The notes beneath the pieces are model-generated. The model saw nothing but the letters and a program-made list of their open reading frames with translations, searched no databases and was not told where the DNA came from. From Prescottella subtropica (lineage in GTDB: Bacteria; Actinomycetota; Actinomycetes; Mycobacteriales; Mycobacteriaceae): a stretch of 64,000 nt of DNA. Where the stretch lies: positions 1 through 64,000 of the forward strand of contig NZ_SKCH01000013.1 in NCBI RefSeq assembly GCF_005434945.1. Direction: 5' to 3'. Positions 34,176 through 43,072 of the stretch are shown piece after piece; within the stretch, counting starts at the first letter, position 1; each line of letters opens with the position of its first letter. The translations under genes and the position numbers were made by a program.

Positions 34176-34714
34176 ACGAGCAGGACCGGACGTCGGTGGA
34201 TCTGCGGGACGTCATCGATACGGCGTTGCGCGAACGCGAACTCGACTACAGCCGCACCGGCGACGACCGGTTCGTCGTCGAACTTCCCGGCGAGCACAAG
34301 CTGAAGACGGCGACGCTGCTCACCGTCGGCAACCACGGGGTGCGGGTCGAGGCGTTCGTGTGCCGCAAGCCCGACGAGAATTTCGAGGGCGTCTACAAGT
34401 ACCTGCTGCGCCGCAACCGCCGGCTCTACGGCGTCCACTACACGATCGACAAGATCGGCGACATCTACCTGGTCGGACGCCTGTCGACGCATGCGGTGAC
34501 CGGCGACGAACTCGACCGTGTCCTCGGTCAGGTACTCGAGGCCGCCGACGGTGACTTCAACGTGCTGCTCGAACTCGGCTTCGCCACGTCGATCAAGCGG
34601 GAATGGGAATGGCGGGTCTCCCGGGGCGAGTCCCTGGCGAATCTGCAGCCGTTCAAGCACCTCGTGGAGGGGTCGTCCGAGGCGTCTGCGTGGGAGCCTC
34701 CGGCCGAGTCCTGA
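34172..34714 (+). CDS. YbjN-domain protein (Rv0487-like)
   Basis: A 180-residue cytoplasmic protein with the YbjN fold, a type III secretion chaperone-like alpha/beta domain: [39 protein letters not shown] and the final helix [19 protein letters not shown]. Function unknown; E. coli YbjN affects stress and motility genes. ATG 34172 overlaps the mshA stop, so it is cotranslated with mshA as in M. tuberculosis, suggesting a link to thiol metabolism. Confidence 0.82.
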   Translation: MNEQDRTSVDLRDVIDTALRERELDYSRTGDDRFVVELPGEHKLKTATLLTVGNHGVRVEAFVCRKPDENFEGVYKYLLRRNRRLYGVHYTIDKIGDIYLVGRLSTHAVTGDELDRVLGQVLEAADGDFNVLLELGFATSIKREWEWRVSRGESLANLQPFKHLVEGSSEASAWEPPAES

Positions 34715-34767
34715 CCGGTTCGCGTCGTTACCGGCGCGAGATTTCGTGGCCCAGGCCATCCATTTGA

Positions 34768-34783
34768 TGTGATCTGGATCACA
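34768..34783 (+). promoter_or_regulatory. Perfect CRP/GlxR-type site upstream of rpf
   Basis: TGTGATCTGGATCACA is an exact TGTGA-N6-TCACA palindrome, the cAMP-CRP (mycobacterial Rv3676, corynebacterial GlxR) consensus. rpf genes are established targets of these regulators. It is about 130 bp upstream of the likely rpf -10 box. Confidence 0.8.
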
Positions 34784-34893
34784 TTACGACTATGCAACGA
34801 TGCGCTGGCTATTTCCCTGTTCATGGGCTGTGAGCTGCGCATTTTGCCAGCTCATTGCCGTTTTTGCGGACGAGCGTCCCACAAAATCGATCC

Positions 34894-34922
34894 GTGACGT
34901 TCCCGTGATCCGCTCCTACGGT
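34894..34922 (+). promoter_or_regulatory. Probable rpf promoter
   Basis: GTGACG (34894-34899) and TACGGT (34917-34922) form a -35/-10 pair with a 17-bp spacer. Transcription would begin near 34929, leaving a leader of nearly 190 nt before rpf, in contrast to the leaderless genes around it. Confidence 0.5.
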
Positions 34923-34928
34923 TGTAAC

Positions 34929-35115
34929 CAGACCGAGACACACCGACTCGGAACGCACTACGCAAGTCCCCGACCCGCATTCACTGATCTGCCCCGCGGG
35001 ATCGGGCCAGGCAAGACCACAGAGGGGCAGAGGCGAGACCCACCACGAGCCCGGACCGACCATCACGTCGTCCGACGGCCGTCTCGCCGACACCACGGAG
35101 AGGATCCACCCCGAC
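34929..35115 (+). ncRNA. Long structured rpf leader, possible cis-regulatory RNA
   Basis: The leader contains a perfect 8-bp inverted repeat, TCTGCCCC (34988-34995) and GGGGCAGA (35034-35041), closing a 38-nt interior. Actinobacterial rpf genes are often preceded by ydaO (c-di-AMP) riboswitches. I could not match the conserved ydaO blocks by eye, so the class is open. The rpf ribosome site (GGAGAGGA) lies at the end. Confidence 0.4.
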
Positions 35116-35445
35116 ATGGCCAAGTTCACCGCCAAGCGCACCCTCGGCACCATCGCCGCCACCGCCGCCCTCGTCGCCGCACCCCTCGCCATGAGCACCG
35201 GCACCGCCAACGCCGCCTCCGGCAACTGGGACGCCGTCGCACAGTGCGAATCCAGCGGCAACTGGTCCGCCAACACCGGCAACGGCTTCTACGGCGGCCT
35301 CCAGTTCACCGCCAGCACCTGGCAGGCCTTCGGCGGCTCCGGCATGGCCCACCAGAGCTCCCGCGCCGAACAGATCCGCGTCGCCGAGAACGTCCTCGCC
35401 GGCCAGGGCCGCGGCGCCTGGCCCGTGTGCGGCCAGTACCTCTGA
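35116..35445 (+). CDS. rpf: Resuscitation-promoting factor, small secreted form
   Basis: A 109-residue secreted muralytic enzyme. A signal peptide of about 33 residues ([15 protein letters not shown], ending TANA) is followed directly by the lysozyme-like Rpf domain, with the catalytic Glu in [13 protein letters not shown] and the two conserved Cys (the second in WPVCGQYL). There are no LysM, DUF348 or G5 domains, so it is of the minimal RpfC/D/E type. Rpf proteins cleave peptidoglycan and wake dormant cells. It has its own promoter and a following strong hairpin. Confidence 0.93.
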   Translation: MAKFTAKRTLGTIAATAALVAAPLAMSTGTANAASGNWDAVAQCESSGNWSANTGNGFYGGLQFTASTWQAFGGSGMAHQSSRAEQIRVAENVLAGQGRGAWPVCGQYL

Positions 35446-35490
35446 GCCATCCACGCCTGACGGTCGGGCTGGGCTGAGCCCCCGTCTCCT

Positions 35491-35543
35491 CGGCTGAAGG
35501 GACCCTTCGTTCGCTCCTGGCGCACGAAGGGTCCCTTCAGCCG
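35491..35543. terminator. 20-bp perfect hairpin after rpf
   Basis: Twenty-base perfect arms at 35491-35510 and 35524-35543, built around CTGAAGGGACCCTTCGT, enclose a 13-nt loop. Each arm contains its own small palindrome (AAGGGACCCTT), so cruciform or alternative pairing is possible. It lies 45 bp after the rpf stop and should end that transcript. Confidence 0.75.
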
Positions 35544-35574
35544 TCGCGGGGGACGTCATGCCAGGATTGACGCC

Positions 35575-36321
35575 ATGAGTACCGGAACACTTGTGCTGCT
35601 CCGCCACGGCGAGAGCGAATGGAACGCGCTGAACCTGTTCACCGGCTGGGTGGACGTGCATCTGACCGACAAGGGCATGGCCGAGGGCAAGCGGGCCGGT
35701 GAACTGCTCGCCGAGCACGACCTGCTCCCGGACGTGCTGTACACGTCGCTGCTGCGTCGCGCGATCAGCACCGCGAACCTGGCGCTCGACGCGTGCGACC
35801 GGCACTGGATCCCGGTCGTGCGGGACTGGCGTCTGAACGAGCGCCATTACGGTGCGCTGCAGGGCAAGAACAAGGCGCAGACGAAGGCCGAGTTCGGCGA
35901 GGACCAGTTCATGCTGTGGCGTCGCAGCTACGACACCCCGCCGCCGGCGATCGAGGCCGGCAGCGAGTACAGCCAGGATCAGGACGCGCGGTACGCGGAC
36001 CTGCCGGAGGTGCCGCTGACCGAGTGCCTGCTCGACGTCGTGAAGCGTCTGATCCCGTACTGGGACGAGACCATCGCCGCCGATCTGAAGGCCGGCAAGA
36101 CGGTGCTGGTCACCGCGCACGGCAATTCGCTGCGCGCGCTCGTCAAGCATCTCGACGGCATCTCCGACGACGACATCGCGGGCCTGAACATTCCGACGGG
36201 CATCCCGCTGCGCTACGACCTGGACGAGAACCTGAAGCCGCTGAACCCGGGTGGCACGTACCTCGACCCGGAGGCCGCCGCTGCCGGTGCCGCCGCGGTC
36301 GCGAACCAGGGCGCCAAGTAG
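35575..36321 (+). CDS. gpmA: 2,3-bisphosphoglycerate-dependent phosphoglycerate mutase
   Basis: A 248-residue dPGM of glycolysis, interconverting 3- and 2-phosphoglycerate. The phosphohistidine is in [10 protein letters not shown], the second His in [14 protein letters not shown], and [15 protein letters not shown] is the substrate loop. Length matches the bacterial enzyme. ATG 35575 has CAGGAT 7 nt upstream and no Shine-Dalgarno, suggesting leaderless expression. The location before senX3-regX3 is the mycobacterial one (Rv0489). Confidence 0.97.
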   Translation: MSTGTLVLLRHGESEWNALNLFTGWVDVHLTDKGMAEGKRAGELLAEHDLLPDVLYTSLLRRAISTANLALDACDRHWIPVVRDWRLNERHYGALQGKNKAQTKAEFGEDQFMLWRRSYDTPPPAIEAGSEYSQDQDARYADLPEVPLTECLLDVVKRLIPYWDETIAADLKAGKTVLVTAHGNSLRALVKHLDGISDDDIAGLNIPTGIPLRYDLDENLKPLNPGGTYLDPEAAAAGAAAVANQGAK

Positions 36322-36340
36322 TCCGTCGCAGCTTTTCCGA

Positions 36341-36411
36341 CCCCCGCGTTGTGCGCACGTGTTGCGGTGTTTCCCGTTCCGGGCCCGCGACAGGTGCGCG
36401 AAACGCGGGGG
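36341..36411 (+). terminator. Imperfect hairpin and repeat region after gpmA
   Basis: CCCCCGCGTTGTGCGCA (36341-36357) pairs imperfectly with GTGCGCGAAACGCGGGGG (36394-36411). The second arm and its lead-in (GTTCCGGGCCCGCGAC) recur in altered form about 40 bp downstream (GTTCCGGGCGCGACGAG..AAACGCGAGG), giving a degenerate direct repeat between gpmA and senX3. Confidence 0.5.
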
Positions 36412-36586
36412 TTTCGGCGTTCCGGGCGCGACGAGTGCGCAAAACGCGAGGGAGACGGGGGAGACCGGTGCCGTCCGGCAAACACGCGGTGAACGAACGG
36501 AAAACGCCAGCTCTCGGCGTTGTGACGGGCAGGGTAACCTCAGCACCCGGGTTCGGGTGCATGTCGACCGAACGTACGATTCTGGT

Positions 36587-37819
36587 GTGACTGTTGTTCA
36601 GGCCGTACTGCTCGTCGTCGTAGCCGCTGTCGCCGGTTGCATCGTCGGTGGGGTGGTCGTCCCGCGCGTCGCGTCCCGGCACGCGCGGCGCCAGCAGTCG
36701 CAGGCGGGGCTGACGCTGTCGCAGGCACTCGATCTGATCGTCCGCACCTCCGAGAGCGGGATCGCGGTCGTCGACACGTTCAACGACGTCGTCCTGTCCA
36801 ACCCGCGCGCCGACGAACTGGGTCTGGTCCGCAATCGGATGCTCGACGATCGGGCGTGGATCGCGGCCACCACCGTGTTCGAGACCGGGGAGTCGGCCGA
36901 GGTGGATCTGACGACCCGCACCGTGCACCGCGGGCGCGACCGGATGGCGGTCCGCGCCACCGTCCGACTGCTGACGGAGGAGGATCGACGGTTCGTCGTG
37001 GTGTTCGCCGACGACGACTCCGAACAGGTTCGGATGGAGGCCACCCGGCGCGACTTCGTCGCCAACGTCAGCCACGAACTCAAGACGCCCGTCGGCGCGA
37101 TGGGTCTGCTCGCCGAGGCGCTCCTCGAATCCGCCGACGACCCCGACTCGGTCCGCTACTTCGGGCAGAAGGTGCTCAGCGAATCCGCGCGGCTCGGCAA
37201 CATGGTCACCGAACTGATCGCGCTGTCCCGGCTGCAGGGCGCCGAGAAACTCCCCGACCTCGAGGTCGTCGACGTCGACGATGTCGTCACCGAGGCGCTG
37301 CGCCGGTCGGCCGTCGCCGCCGAGGCCGCCGAGATCACCGTCCACACCGACGCCCCCAGCGGCTTCGCCGTGATGGGGGACCGGACGCTGCTGGTGACCG
37401 CGCTGACGAACCTCGTCTCCAATGCAATCGCCTACTCCCCCAAGGGGACTCCCGTATCCGTGAGCCGGACGGTGCGCGGTGACGACATCGCGATCGCCGT
37501 CACCGACCGCGGCATCGGCATCGCCAAGGAAGACCAGGAACGCGTCTTCGAACGCTTCTTCCGCGTCGACAAGGCCCGCTCCCGCGCCACCGGCGGCACC
37601 GGTCTCGGACTCGCGATCGTCAAGCACGTCGCCGCCAACCACAACGGGTCCATCGACCTGTGGAGCCGGCCCGGCACCGGATCGACGTTCACCCTGCAGA
37701 TCCCCGGCCACTTCGACGCCGCAGCTGTCACAGCCGCTGCCGCGTCGACCATCGGCGACGGCACCCCGGTGCCCGAACCCCACCGACCCGCAATGATCGA
37801 CAAGAGGGCCGCATCGTGA
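36587..37819 (+). CDS. senX3: Sensor histidine kinase SenX3
   Basis: A 410-residue membrane kinase that senses phosphate limitation with the Pst/PhoU system and phosphorylates RegX3. One clear membrane helix (residues 3-25), a PAS-like domain (about 45-140), the phosphoacceptor His163 in [11 protein letters not shown], and the ATPase domain with NAIAYSP, DRGIGI and [10 protein letters not shown]. The C-terminal tail is Ala/Pro-rich. GTG 36587 follows TACGAT (36575-36580) by 6 nt: leaderless. It is followed immediately by regX3. Confidence 0.95.
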   Translation: MTVVQAVLLVVVAAVAGCIVGGVVVPRVASRHARRQQSQAGLTLSQALDLIVRTSESGIAVVDTFNDVVLSNPRADELGLVRNRMLDDRAWIAATTVFETGESAEVDLTTRTVHRGRDRMAVRATVRLLTEEDRRFVVVFADDDSEQVRMEATRRDFVANVSHELKTPVGAMGLLAEALLESADDPDSVRYFGQKVLSESARLGNMVTELIALSRLQGAEKLPDLEVVDVDDVVTEALRRSAVAAEAAEITVHTDAPSGFAVMGDRTLLVTALTNLVSNAIAYSPKGTPVSVSRTVRGDDIAIAVTDRGIGIAKEDQERVFERFFRVDKARSRATGGTGLGLAIVKHVAANHNGSIDLWSRPGTGSTFTLQIPGHFDAAAVTAAAASTIGDGTPVPEPHRPAMIDKRAAS

Positions 37820-37851
37820 CACGGTGCGACCGAGAGCCTGGAGGGCAACCG

Positions 37852-38541
37852 TTGACGAGTGTGCTGATCGTGGAGGACGAGGAATCGCTGGCCGAGCCGC
37901 TCGCATTCCTGCTCCGCAAGGAGGGTTTCGACACCACCGTCTGCGGTGACGGGCCGTCCGCCCTGGCCGAATTCGAACGTTCCGGCGCCGACATCGTCCT
38001 GCTCGACGTCATGCTGCCCGGTATGAGCGGCACCGACGTGTGCAAGCAGCTGCGGATCCGCTCGTCGGTCCCGGTCATCATGGTCACCGCCCGCGACAGT
38101 GAGATCGACAAGGTCGTCGGACTCGAACTCGGCGCCGACGACTACGTCACCAAGCCGTACTCGGCGCGGGAGTTGATCGCCCGCATCCGTGCAGTGCTGC
38201 GCCGCGGCACCGACGCCGAGTCCGACACCGTCGGTGGGGACGGCGTCCTCGAGGCCGGCCCGGTCCGCATGGACGTCGAACGTCACCTCGTGCACGTCTC
38301 CGGGGATCCGGTGTCGTTGCCGCTCAAGGAATTCGATCTGCTCGAATACCTGCTGCGCAACTCCGGACGCGTCCTCACCCGCGGGCAGCTCATCGACCGG
38401 GTGTGGGGTGCCGACTACGTCGGCGACACCAAGACCCTCGACGTCCACGTCAAGCGGCTGCGCGCCAAGATCGAAGCCGACCCGGGCAAGCCGCAGCACC
38501 TGGTGACCGTCCGCGGCCTCGGCTACAAGCTCGAGGAGTGA
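37852..38541 (+). CDS. regX3: Response regulator RegX3
   Basis: A 229-residue OmpR/PhoB-type regulator of phosphate-starvation genes. Phosphoacceptor Asp52 (DIVLLDVMLPG), the acidic pocket EDEE at 8-11, and Lys in VTKPYSARELIAR are all present. The winged helix (LLEYLLRNSGRVLTRGQLID, DVHVKRLRAKIE) fills the C-terminus. I chose the TTG at 37852 because GGAGGG precedes it at good spacing and the protein then starts as M. tuberculosis RegX3 does; a GTG at 37816 overlapping the senX3 stop is less likely. Confidence 0.95.
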   Translation: MTSVLIVEDEESLAEPLAFLLRKEGFDTTVCGDGPSALAEFERSGADIVLLDVMLPGMSGTDVCKQLRIRSSVPVIMVTARDSEIDKVVGLELGADDYVTKPYSARELIARIRAVLRRGTDAESDTVGGDGVLEAGPVRMDVERHLVHVSGDPVSLPLKEFDLLEYLLRNSGRVLTRGQLIDRVWGADYVGDTKTLDVHVKRLRAKIEADPGKPQHLVTVRGLGYKLEE

Positions 38542-38550
38542 CCGACCCCC

Positions 38551-38611
38551 GGGGTGGCCGAATGTCACACGCGTTCAGTTGGACTGAACCGGTGTGACAT
38601 TCGGCCACCCC
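38551..38611. terminator. Bidirectional two-part hairpin between regX3 and its convergent neighbour
   Basis: The 20-bp perfect outer arms at 38551-38570 and 38592-38611 start GGGGTGGCCGAATG. An inner stem GTTCAGT/ACTGAAC (38573-38579, 38583-38589) follows after a 2-nt internal loop. With a 3-nt terminal loop this makes one long rod. It separates two convergent genes, so it can terminate both. Confidence 0.75.
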
Positions 38612-38618
38612 CGGGGCG

Positions 38619-39449
38619 TCAGGCCTGCGCGTCCTGCGCGGCCTTCTCCTGCGCGATCGTCGTCGCGGGATGCACCGCGATCAGACCCAGTCCCTGCCGG
38701 CGCCGGCACAGCGACGCCAACGCGTCGTACGCGGGTTTGCCGAGCAGTTCGGTGAGTTCCGGTGCATACGACTGCCACACCGGCTTGCTGCCGACGTGGG
38801 CGTCCGGGGAACCGGAGCAGTACCACTCGAGGTCCTCGCCGCCCTCACCCCAGCCGCGACGGTCGTACTCGGTGATCGTCGTCTCGAGGATCTGCTCACC
38901 GTCCGGCCGGTCCACCCACTCCTGGGTGCGCCGGATCGGCAGCTGCCAGCACACGTCCGGCTTCACCTCGAGCGGCTCGATGCCCTTGCGCAGCGCCATC
39001 CCGTGCAGCGCGCAGCCGATACCGCCCGCGAACCCGGGACGGTTGAGGAAGATGCACGCCCCCTTGTAGCGACGGGTGCGCAGTGCCGGCTCGTCCTCGA
39101 GATCGTCCTCCTCGACGTAGCCCTTCTTGCCGAGACCCTTCTCCATGAACTGCCAGTCGTCGGGTGTGAGCATCTTCACGGACGCGTCGAGCTTCTCGCG
39201 ATCCTCGTCGTCGGACAGGAACGCGCCGTGCGAGCAGCAGCCGTCGTCAGGCCGGTCGACGACGGTGCCCTGGCATGCGGGCGTGCCGAACACGCAGGTC
39301 CAGCGCGAGAGAAGCCACGTCATGTCGGCTTTGATGGTGTGTTCGGGATTGTCGGGATCGACGAACTGGACCCACTCGCGCGGGAAATCCAGCTCGACTT
39401 CCGGGGCGGGTACAACCTTGTGGGAGCCGCCGGTGCTGCCTGCTGTCAC
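38619..39449 (-). CDS. Conserved cysteine-rich protein (Rv0495c-like)
   Basis: A 276-residue cytoplasmic protein with many Cys ([54 protein letters not shown]), spacing that suggests a metal site. The last is reminiscent of YkgJ/DUF3109-type iron-sulphur or zinc proteins, but I cannot assign the family surely. It is conserved at this position in mycobacteria. GTG 39449 is used; TACCGT lies 8 nt upstream. It diverges from ppx with the two starts 33 bp apart. Confidence 0.72.
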   Translation of the reverse strand: MTAGSTGGSHKVVPAPEVELDFPREWVQFVDPDNPEHTIKADMTWLLSRWTCVFGTPACQGTVVDRPDDGCCSHGAFLSDDEDREKLDASVKMLTPDDWQFMEKGLGKKGYVEEDDLEDEPALRTRRYKGACIFLNRPGFAGGIGCALHGMALRKGIEPLEVKPDVCWQLPIRRTQEWVDRPDGEQILETTITEYDRRGWGEGGEDLEWYCSGSPDAHVGSKPVWQSYAPELTELLGKPAYDALASLCRRRQGLGLIAVHPATTIAQEKAAQDAQA

Positions 39450-39470
39450 AGTGCCCGACGGTAGACCCAG

Positions 39471-39476
39471 TACCGT
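39471..39476 (+). promoter_or_regulatory. Leaderless -10 box of ppx, facing the Rv0495c-like promoter
   Basis: TACCGT ends 6 nt before GTG 39483. On the opposite strand a second TACCGT (39458-39463) serves the divergent gene. Two outward-facing promoters in 33 bp again force overlapping polymerase footprints. Confidence 0.55.
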
Positions 39477-39482
39477 AGCCGT

Positions 39483-40436
39483 GTGCGCCTTGGGGTACTC
39501 GACGTCGGAAGCAACACCGTCCACCTGCTCGTGGTGGACGCACATCGTGGTGGGCACCCCACCCCGATGAGTTCCACCAAGTCCGCGTTGCGGCTGGCCG
39601 AGAACACCGACGACCGGGGCGACATCACCGCCGTGGGCGCAGACAGGCTGGTCGAGACGGTGCGGGACTTCTCCGGGATCGCACAGTCGTCGGGCTGTGG
39701 TGAGCTGATGGCGTTCGCGACGTCCGCGGTCCGCGACGCCAACAACTCCGAGGCCGTCCTGTCCCGGGTGCGTGCCGAGACCGGTGTGAACCTCGAGGTG
39801 CTGTCCGGTGTCGACGAGGCCCGGCTGACGTTCCTCGCGGTCCGACGCTGGTACGGCTGGAGCGCCGGCCACATCCTCAACCTCGACATCGGCGGCGGCT
39901 CGCTGGAGCTGACCTACGGCGGCGACGAGGACCCCGAGGTCGCGTTCTCGCTGCAGCTCGGTGCCGGACGCCTCACCCGGGACTGGTTGCACGGCGACCC
40001 GCCGGGCAAGCGTCGCGTCGCCGTCCTGCGGGACTGGCTCGACGCCGAACTCGCCGGCCCCGCCAAGGAACTCCGCGCCGCCGGCCCCGCCGACCTGCAG
40101 GTCGGCACCTCCAAGACTTTCCGCTCCCTCGCCCGACTCACCGGCGCCGCCCCCTCCGGGGCCGGTCTGCGCGTCAAGCGCACCCTCACCGCGAGCGGTC
40201 TGCGACAGCTGATCGCCTTCATTTCGCGGATGACGGCATCGGACCGTGCAGAATTGGAGGGCGTGAGTTCCGACCGCTCCCAGCAGATCGTGGCCGGGGC
40301 TCTCGTTGCGGAGGCAAGCATGCGCGCCCTGGGCATCGACACGCTCGAGATTTGCCCGTGGGCGCTGCGTGAGGGTCTGATTCTTCGCAAGCTCGATACG
40401 GACATGGGTGGAGAACTGGTGGTGAGCGCTCGATGA
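39483..40436 (+). CDS. ppx1: Ppx/GppA-family exopolyphosphatase
   Basis: A 317-residue member of the actin-fold Ppx/GppA family, hydrolysing polyphosphate or pppGpp. Phosphate-1 loop [14 protein letters not shown], phosphate-2 loop [15 protein letters not shown], and the catalytic Glu in [14 protein letters not shown] are seen. The short length lacks the C-terminal HD domain, like mycobacterial Ppx1 (Rv0496). GTG 39483 is leaderless. It overlaps the next gene by ATGA and heads a three-gene unit. Confidence 0.92.
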   Translation: MRLGVLDVGSNTVHLLVVDAHRGGHPTPMSSTKSALRLAENTDDRGDITAVGADRLVETVRDFSGIAQSSGCGELMAFATSAVRDANNSEAVLSRVRAETGVNLEVLSGVDEARLTFLAVRRWYGWSAGHILNLDIGGGSLELTYGGDEDPEVAFSLQLGAGRLTRDWLHGDPPGKRRVAVLRDWLDAELAGPAKELRAAGPADLQVGTSKTFRSLARLTGAAPSGAGLRVKRTLTASGLRQLIAFISRMTASDRAELEGVSSDRSQQIVAGALVAEASMRALGIDTLEICPWALREGLILRKLDTDMGGELVVSAR

Positions 40437-41404
40437 CGGAGCCCGAAGGTGACAGCCAGGCGATCTCGGTTGCGGAACTGTTGGCCCGCAACGGGCAGAG
40501 CGTCGGCGGTGGCGGCGGCAGCAGCAGCGGCGGTCGACGACGCCGAGGCGTCAAGGGCGGCATCTCCGTCGCCGAACTGACCGGCGAGTTCCCGATCGTC
40601 CGCAAGCATCGTGCCGTCGTCGTCGACGACGAGGCGGCCGCCGACGCGATGCCGGTCGTGGACGCAGTGGATGTCGTGGACGTCGCGCCCGTTGTGGACG
40701 AGACGCCCGAGAAGCCGGCCGAGCCGGAGACACTCGTCGTACCGGAGGCGCCCGTCGCACCGGAGGCGCCGGCCGCGCCGGAGAAGCCGGCGGCAGTCGT
40801 CGTGGCGGACTCGCCGACCGTCGTCACACCGGCCGTCGTCACACAGACCGTCGTCGTGCCGACCGTGACCGCGGCGTTCCCGGCACCGAGCAAGGTTCCG
40901 AGCCCGGCCCCGGATCAGGACGCGGCCGCGACGACCGTCATCCCGCAGGTGCAGGTCCTCGCGCACAGTGAAGCGCCGGAACCGCAGCTGCTGTCCGGGC
41001 AGACGGTCGCCGGTGAGCTGCTGCGTCAGGGCCGTGACACCGCCGACACTGCTGACGCCGCCGACATCGCCGGCGCCACCGAGACATCGGGTGCCGCCAC
41101 GGAATCGGACGACGACCTCGTCGTGCCGGAACCGGAATCGGGCGGTGCCAGGCAGTGGGCGTTGCTGCTCGGCCAGGGTGTCGTCGCCGTCGTCGCCGGT
41201 GCACTGATGTTCAAGGGTTTCGAGAAGCTGTGGGACATGCTGCCGATGGTGGCGCTGGTGCTCGCGGTACTGGTGATCGTCGGACTGGTCGCGATGGTGC
41301 GGATCCTGCGCCGCACCGACGACATCACGAGCCTGGTGATCGCACTCGTCGCGGGTGTCTTCGTCACCCTCGGTCCGCTGGCGTTCCTGCTCAGCACGAG
41401 CTGA
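40433..41404 (+). CDS. Membrane protein with long disordered cytoplasmic part (Rv0497-like)
   Basis: A 323-residue protein. Two short motifs of the form ISVAEL (residues 10-15 and about 44-49) frame a Gly/Ser/Arg linker; then follow about 150 residues of Pro/Ala/Val/Glu low complexity ([22 protein letters not shown]). The C-terminal 90 residues hold three membrane helices ([17 protein letters not shown] onwards). Function unknown. ATG 40433 overlaps ppx, so it is coupled. Position as Rv0497. Confidence 0.8.
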   Translation: MTEPEGDSQAISVAELLARNGQSVGGGGGSSSGGRRRRGVKGGISVAELTGEFPIVRKHRAVVVDDEAAADAMPVVDAVDVVDVAPVVDETPEKPAEPETLVVPEAPVAPEAPAAPEKPAAVVVADSPTVVTPAVVTQTVVVPTVTAAFPAPSKVPSPAPDQDAAATTVIPQVQVLAHSEAPEPQLLSGQTVAGELLRQGRDTADTADAADIAGATETSGAATESDDDLVVPEPESGGARQWALLLGQGVVAVVAGALMFKGFEKLWDMLPMVALVLAVLVIVGLVAMVRILRRTDDITSLVIALVAGVFVTLGPLAFLLSTS

Positions 41405-41435
41405 CTGGGCACCGGCGGAGGGAAGAGGGACGCGC

Positions 41436-42278
41436 ATGCCGGACCGCAAGATCCTGGTGGGGCTGTCCACCGCGTCCGTCTACCCGGAGAACACCGAGTC
41501 GGCGTTCCGGTACGCGGCCGAGGTCGGCTACGACGGCGTCGAACTGATGGTGTGGGCGGAGTCCGTCAGCCAGGACATTCCGGCGGTGCAGCGACTGGTC
41601 CGCAAGTATGCGGTGCCGGTGCAGGCCGTCCACGTGCCGTGCCTGCTGATCTCGCAGCGGGTGTGGGGGCCGGACCCGGTCGCGAAGCTGGACCGGTCCG
41701 CGGAGGCGGCCGAGGCGCTGGGGGCGTCGAACATCGTGGTGCATCCGCCGTTCCGCTGGCAGCGTCGCTACGCCGACGGGTTCGCCGACCAGGTCGCGGC
41801 CCTCGAGGAGAAGACCGGCGTCGTCGTCGCGGTGGAGAACATGTTCCCGATGCGGGCCGACAGTTTCTTCGGCGGCAAGGAGAAGTCGGCGCAGCGGTTG
41901 CGCCGGCGGGGCGGTCCGGGTGCGGCGCTGTCGGCGTTCAGCCCGTCCTACGATCCCACCGATTCGGGCTACCGGCACTACACCCTCGACCTGTCGCACA
42001 CCGCGACCGCGGGAATGGACGCGATGGAGTTGGCGCGGCGCATGGGGCCGGGGCTGTCGCATCTGCATCTCGCGGACGGCCGCGGCGCGTCCGTCGACGA
42101 ACACCTGATCCCCGGTCACGGCACCCAACCGTGCGTGGAGGTGTGCCGGCACCTGGTCGACAGCGGATTCTCCGGCCAGGTCGTCGTCGAGATCAACACC
42201 CAGAATGCCCGGACGCGGCCGGAACGGGCGGCGATGCTCGGGCAGGCGTTGAGTTTCGCGCGCGAGAACCTGCGCTGA
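41436..42278 (+). CDS. Xylose-isomerase-like TIM-barrel protein (Rv0498-like)
   Basis: A 280-residue sugar phosphate isomerase/epimerase-type TIM barrel. Metal-binding residues appear in NIVVHPPF, VVAVENMFP, TLDLSHTAT, and HLADG...DEHLIPGHG and VVVEIN. The substrate is not known. GGAGGG and AAGAGGG precede ATG 41436. It follows the Rv0497-like gene by 31 bp and is likely in the same unit. Confidence 0.82.
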   Translation: MPDRKILVGLSTASVYPENTESAFRYAAEVGYDGVELMVWAESVSQDIPAVQRLVRKYAVPVQAVHVPCLLISQRVWGPDPVAKLDRSAEAAEALGASNIVVHPPFRWQRRYADGFADQVAALEEKTGVVVAVENMFPMRADSFFGGKEKSAQRLRRRGGPGAALSAFSPSYDPTDSGYRHYTLDLSHTATAGMDAMELARRMGPGLSHLHLADGRGASVDEHLIPGHGTQPCVEVCRHLVDSGFSGQVVVEINTQNARTRPERAAMLGQALSFARENLR

Positions 42279-42311
42279 TCCCCGAGGAACACAGGGTGGG
42301 GTAGCCACGGC

Positions 42312-42342
42312 CCTTATTGGATAGTAGAACTATCCAATAAGG
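42312..42342. promoter_or_regulatory. 31-bp palindromic operator of the MerR gene
   Basis: CCTTATTGGATAGT and ACTATCCAATAAGG are perfect 14-bp arms separated by AGA. It is the only long A/T-rich stretch for several kb and lies 46 bp before the MerR-type gene, so it is very probably that regulator's binding site. Confidence 0.78.
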
Positions 42343-42388
42343 TTCGACGTCGACCGGCACGCCGACGCCGCCGAGAGGGGAGACCGCG

Positions 42389-43072
42389 ATGCGGGTGTCC
42401 GAACTGGTGGCCGCCAGCGGCGTGCCCCTGGCCACCGTCAAGTACTACCTGCGCGAGGGACTGCTCATGCCCGGCACGCCCCGCAGTGCGACACAGGCCG
42501 AGTACGGCGAACAGCACGTGCGACGCCTCGCCCTCGTCAAGGCCCTCGTCGGTGTCGGACTGCCGCTCGGCAAGATCCGCGTCGTCGTCCGTCTGATCGA
42601 CCGTCCCGCCGACACCGTCTTCGAAACCGTCGGCCGCGCGATCGCCGCCCTGCCGCCGTACCCTGCCGACGACGACGTCCCGGCCGCCGGCCATCCCCGC
42701 GCGCGGGCCGTCCTCGACCGCATCGGTCAGGTGTACGACCCGTCGTATCCCGTTGTCGCGCAACTCGAACGGGCCCTGGCCGCCGCCGAGACCGTCGGCC
42801 TGCCGATGACCGACGAACGCCTCGACGTGTACGCGCGGCACATCCGCGCCATCGCCGAGATCGACCTCGACCTCATGCCCACCGACTCCGTCGAATCGGC
42901 GATCGAGTACGCGGTCCTCGGCACCGCCATCTACGAACCCGTCCTCGCCGCCCTGCGCCGACTCGCCCACCAGGACATCGGTGCCGGCCGGTTCGGCTCC
43001 GGCACCTTCGACGATTTCGCGCCACCCGCAGCATCCCCCGACCCCACCCCCGACAGGCAGGACCGACCGTGA
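42389..43072 (+). CDS. MerR-family transcriptional regulator
   Basis: A 227-residue regulator. The N-terminal MerR winged helix is complete (MRVSELVAASGVPLATVKYY, LREGLLMPGT, YGEQHVRRLALVKAL). The effector part is helical with no Cys cluster, so it is not a metal sensor of the MerR/CueR type. ATG 42389 follows GAGAGGGGAG. It overlaps the thioesterase gene by GTGA, and the pair is probably autoregulated through the palindrome upstream. An acyl-CoA or fatty-acid signal is plausible given the partner. Confidence 0.85.
   Translation: MRVSELVAASGVPLATVKYYLREGLLMPGTPRSATQAEYGEQHVRRLALVKALVGVGLPLGKIRVVVRLIDRPADTVFETVGRAIAALPPYPADDDVPAAGHPRARAVLDRIGQVYDPSYPVVAQLERALAAAETVGLPMTDERLDVYARHIRAIAEIDLDLMPTDSVESAIEYAVLGTAIYEPVLAALRRLAHQDIGAGRFGSGTFDDFAPPAASPDPTPDRQDRP

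Noticed and set aside
34929..35115. Calling the rpf leader a ydaO (c-di-AMP) riboswitch
   Set aside because: The characteristic conserved blocks were not found by eye; only a closing stem is visible, so it is listed as an unclassified leader.
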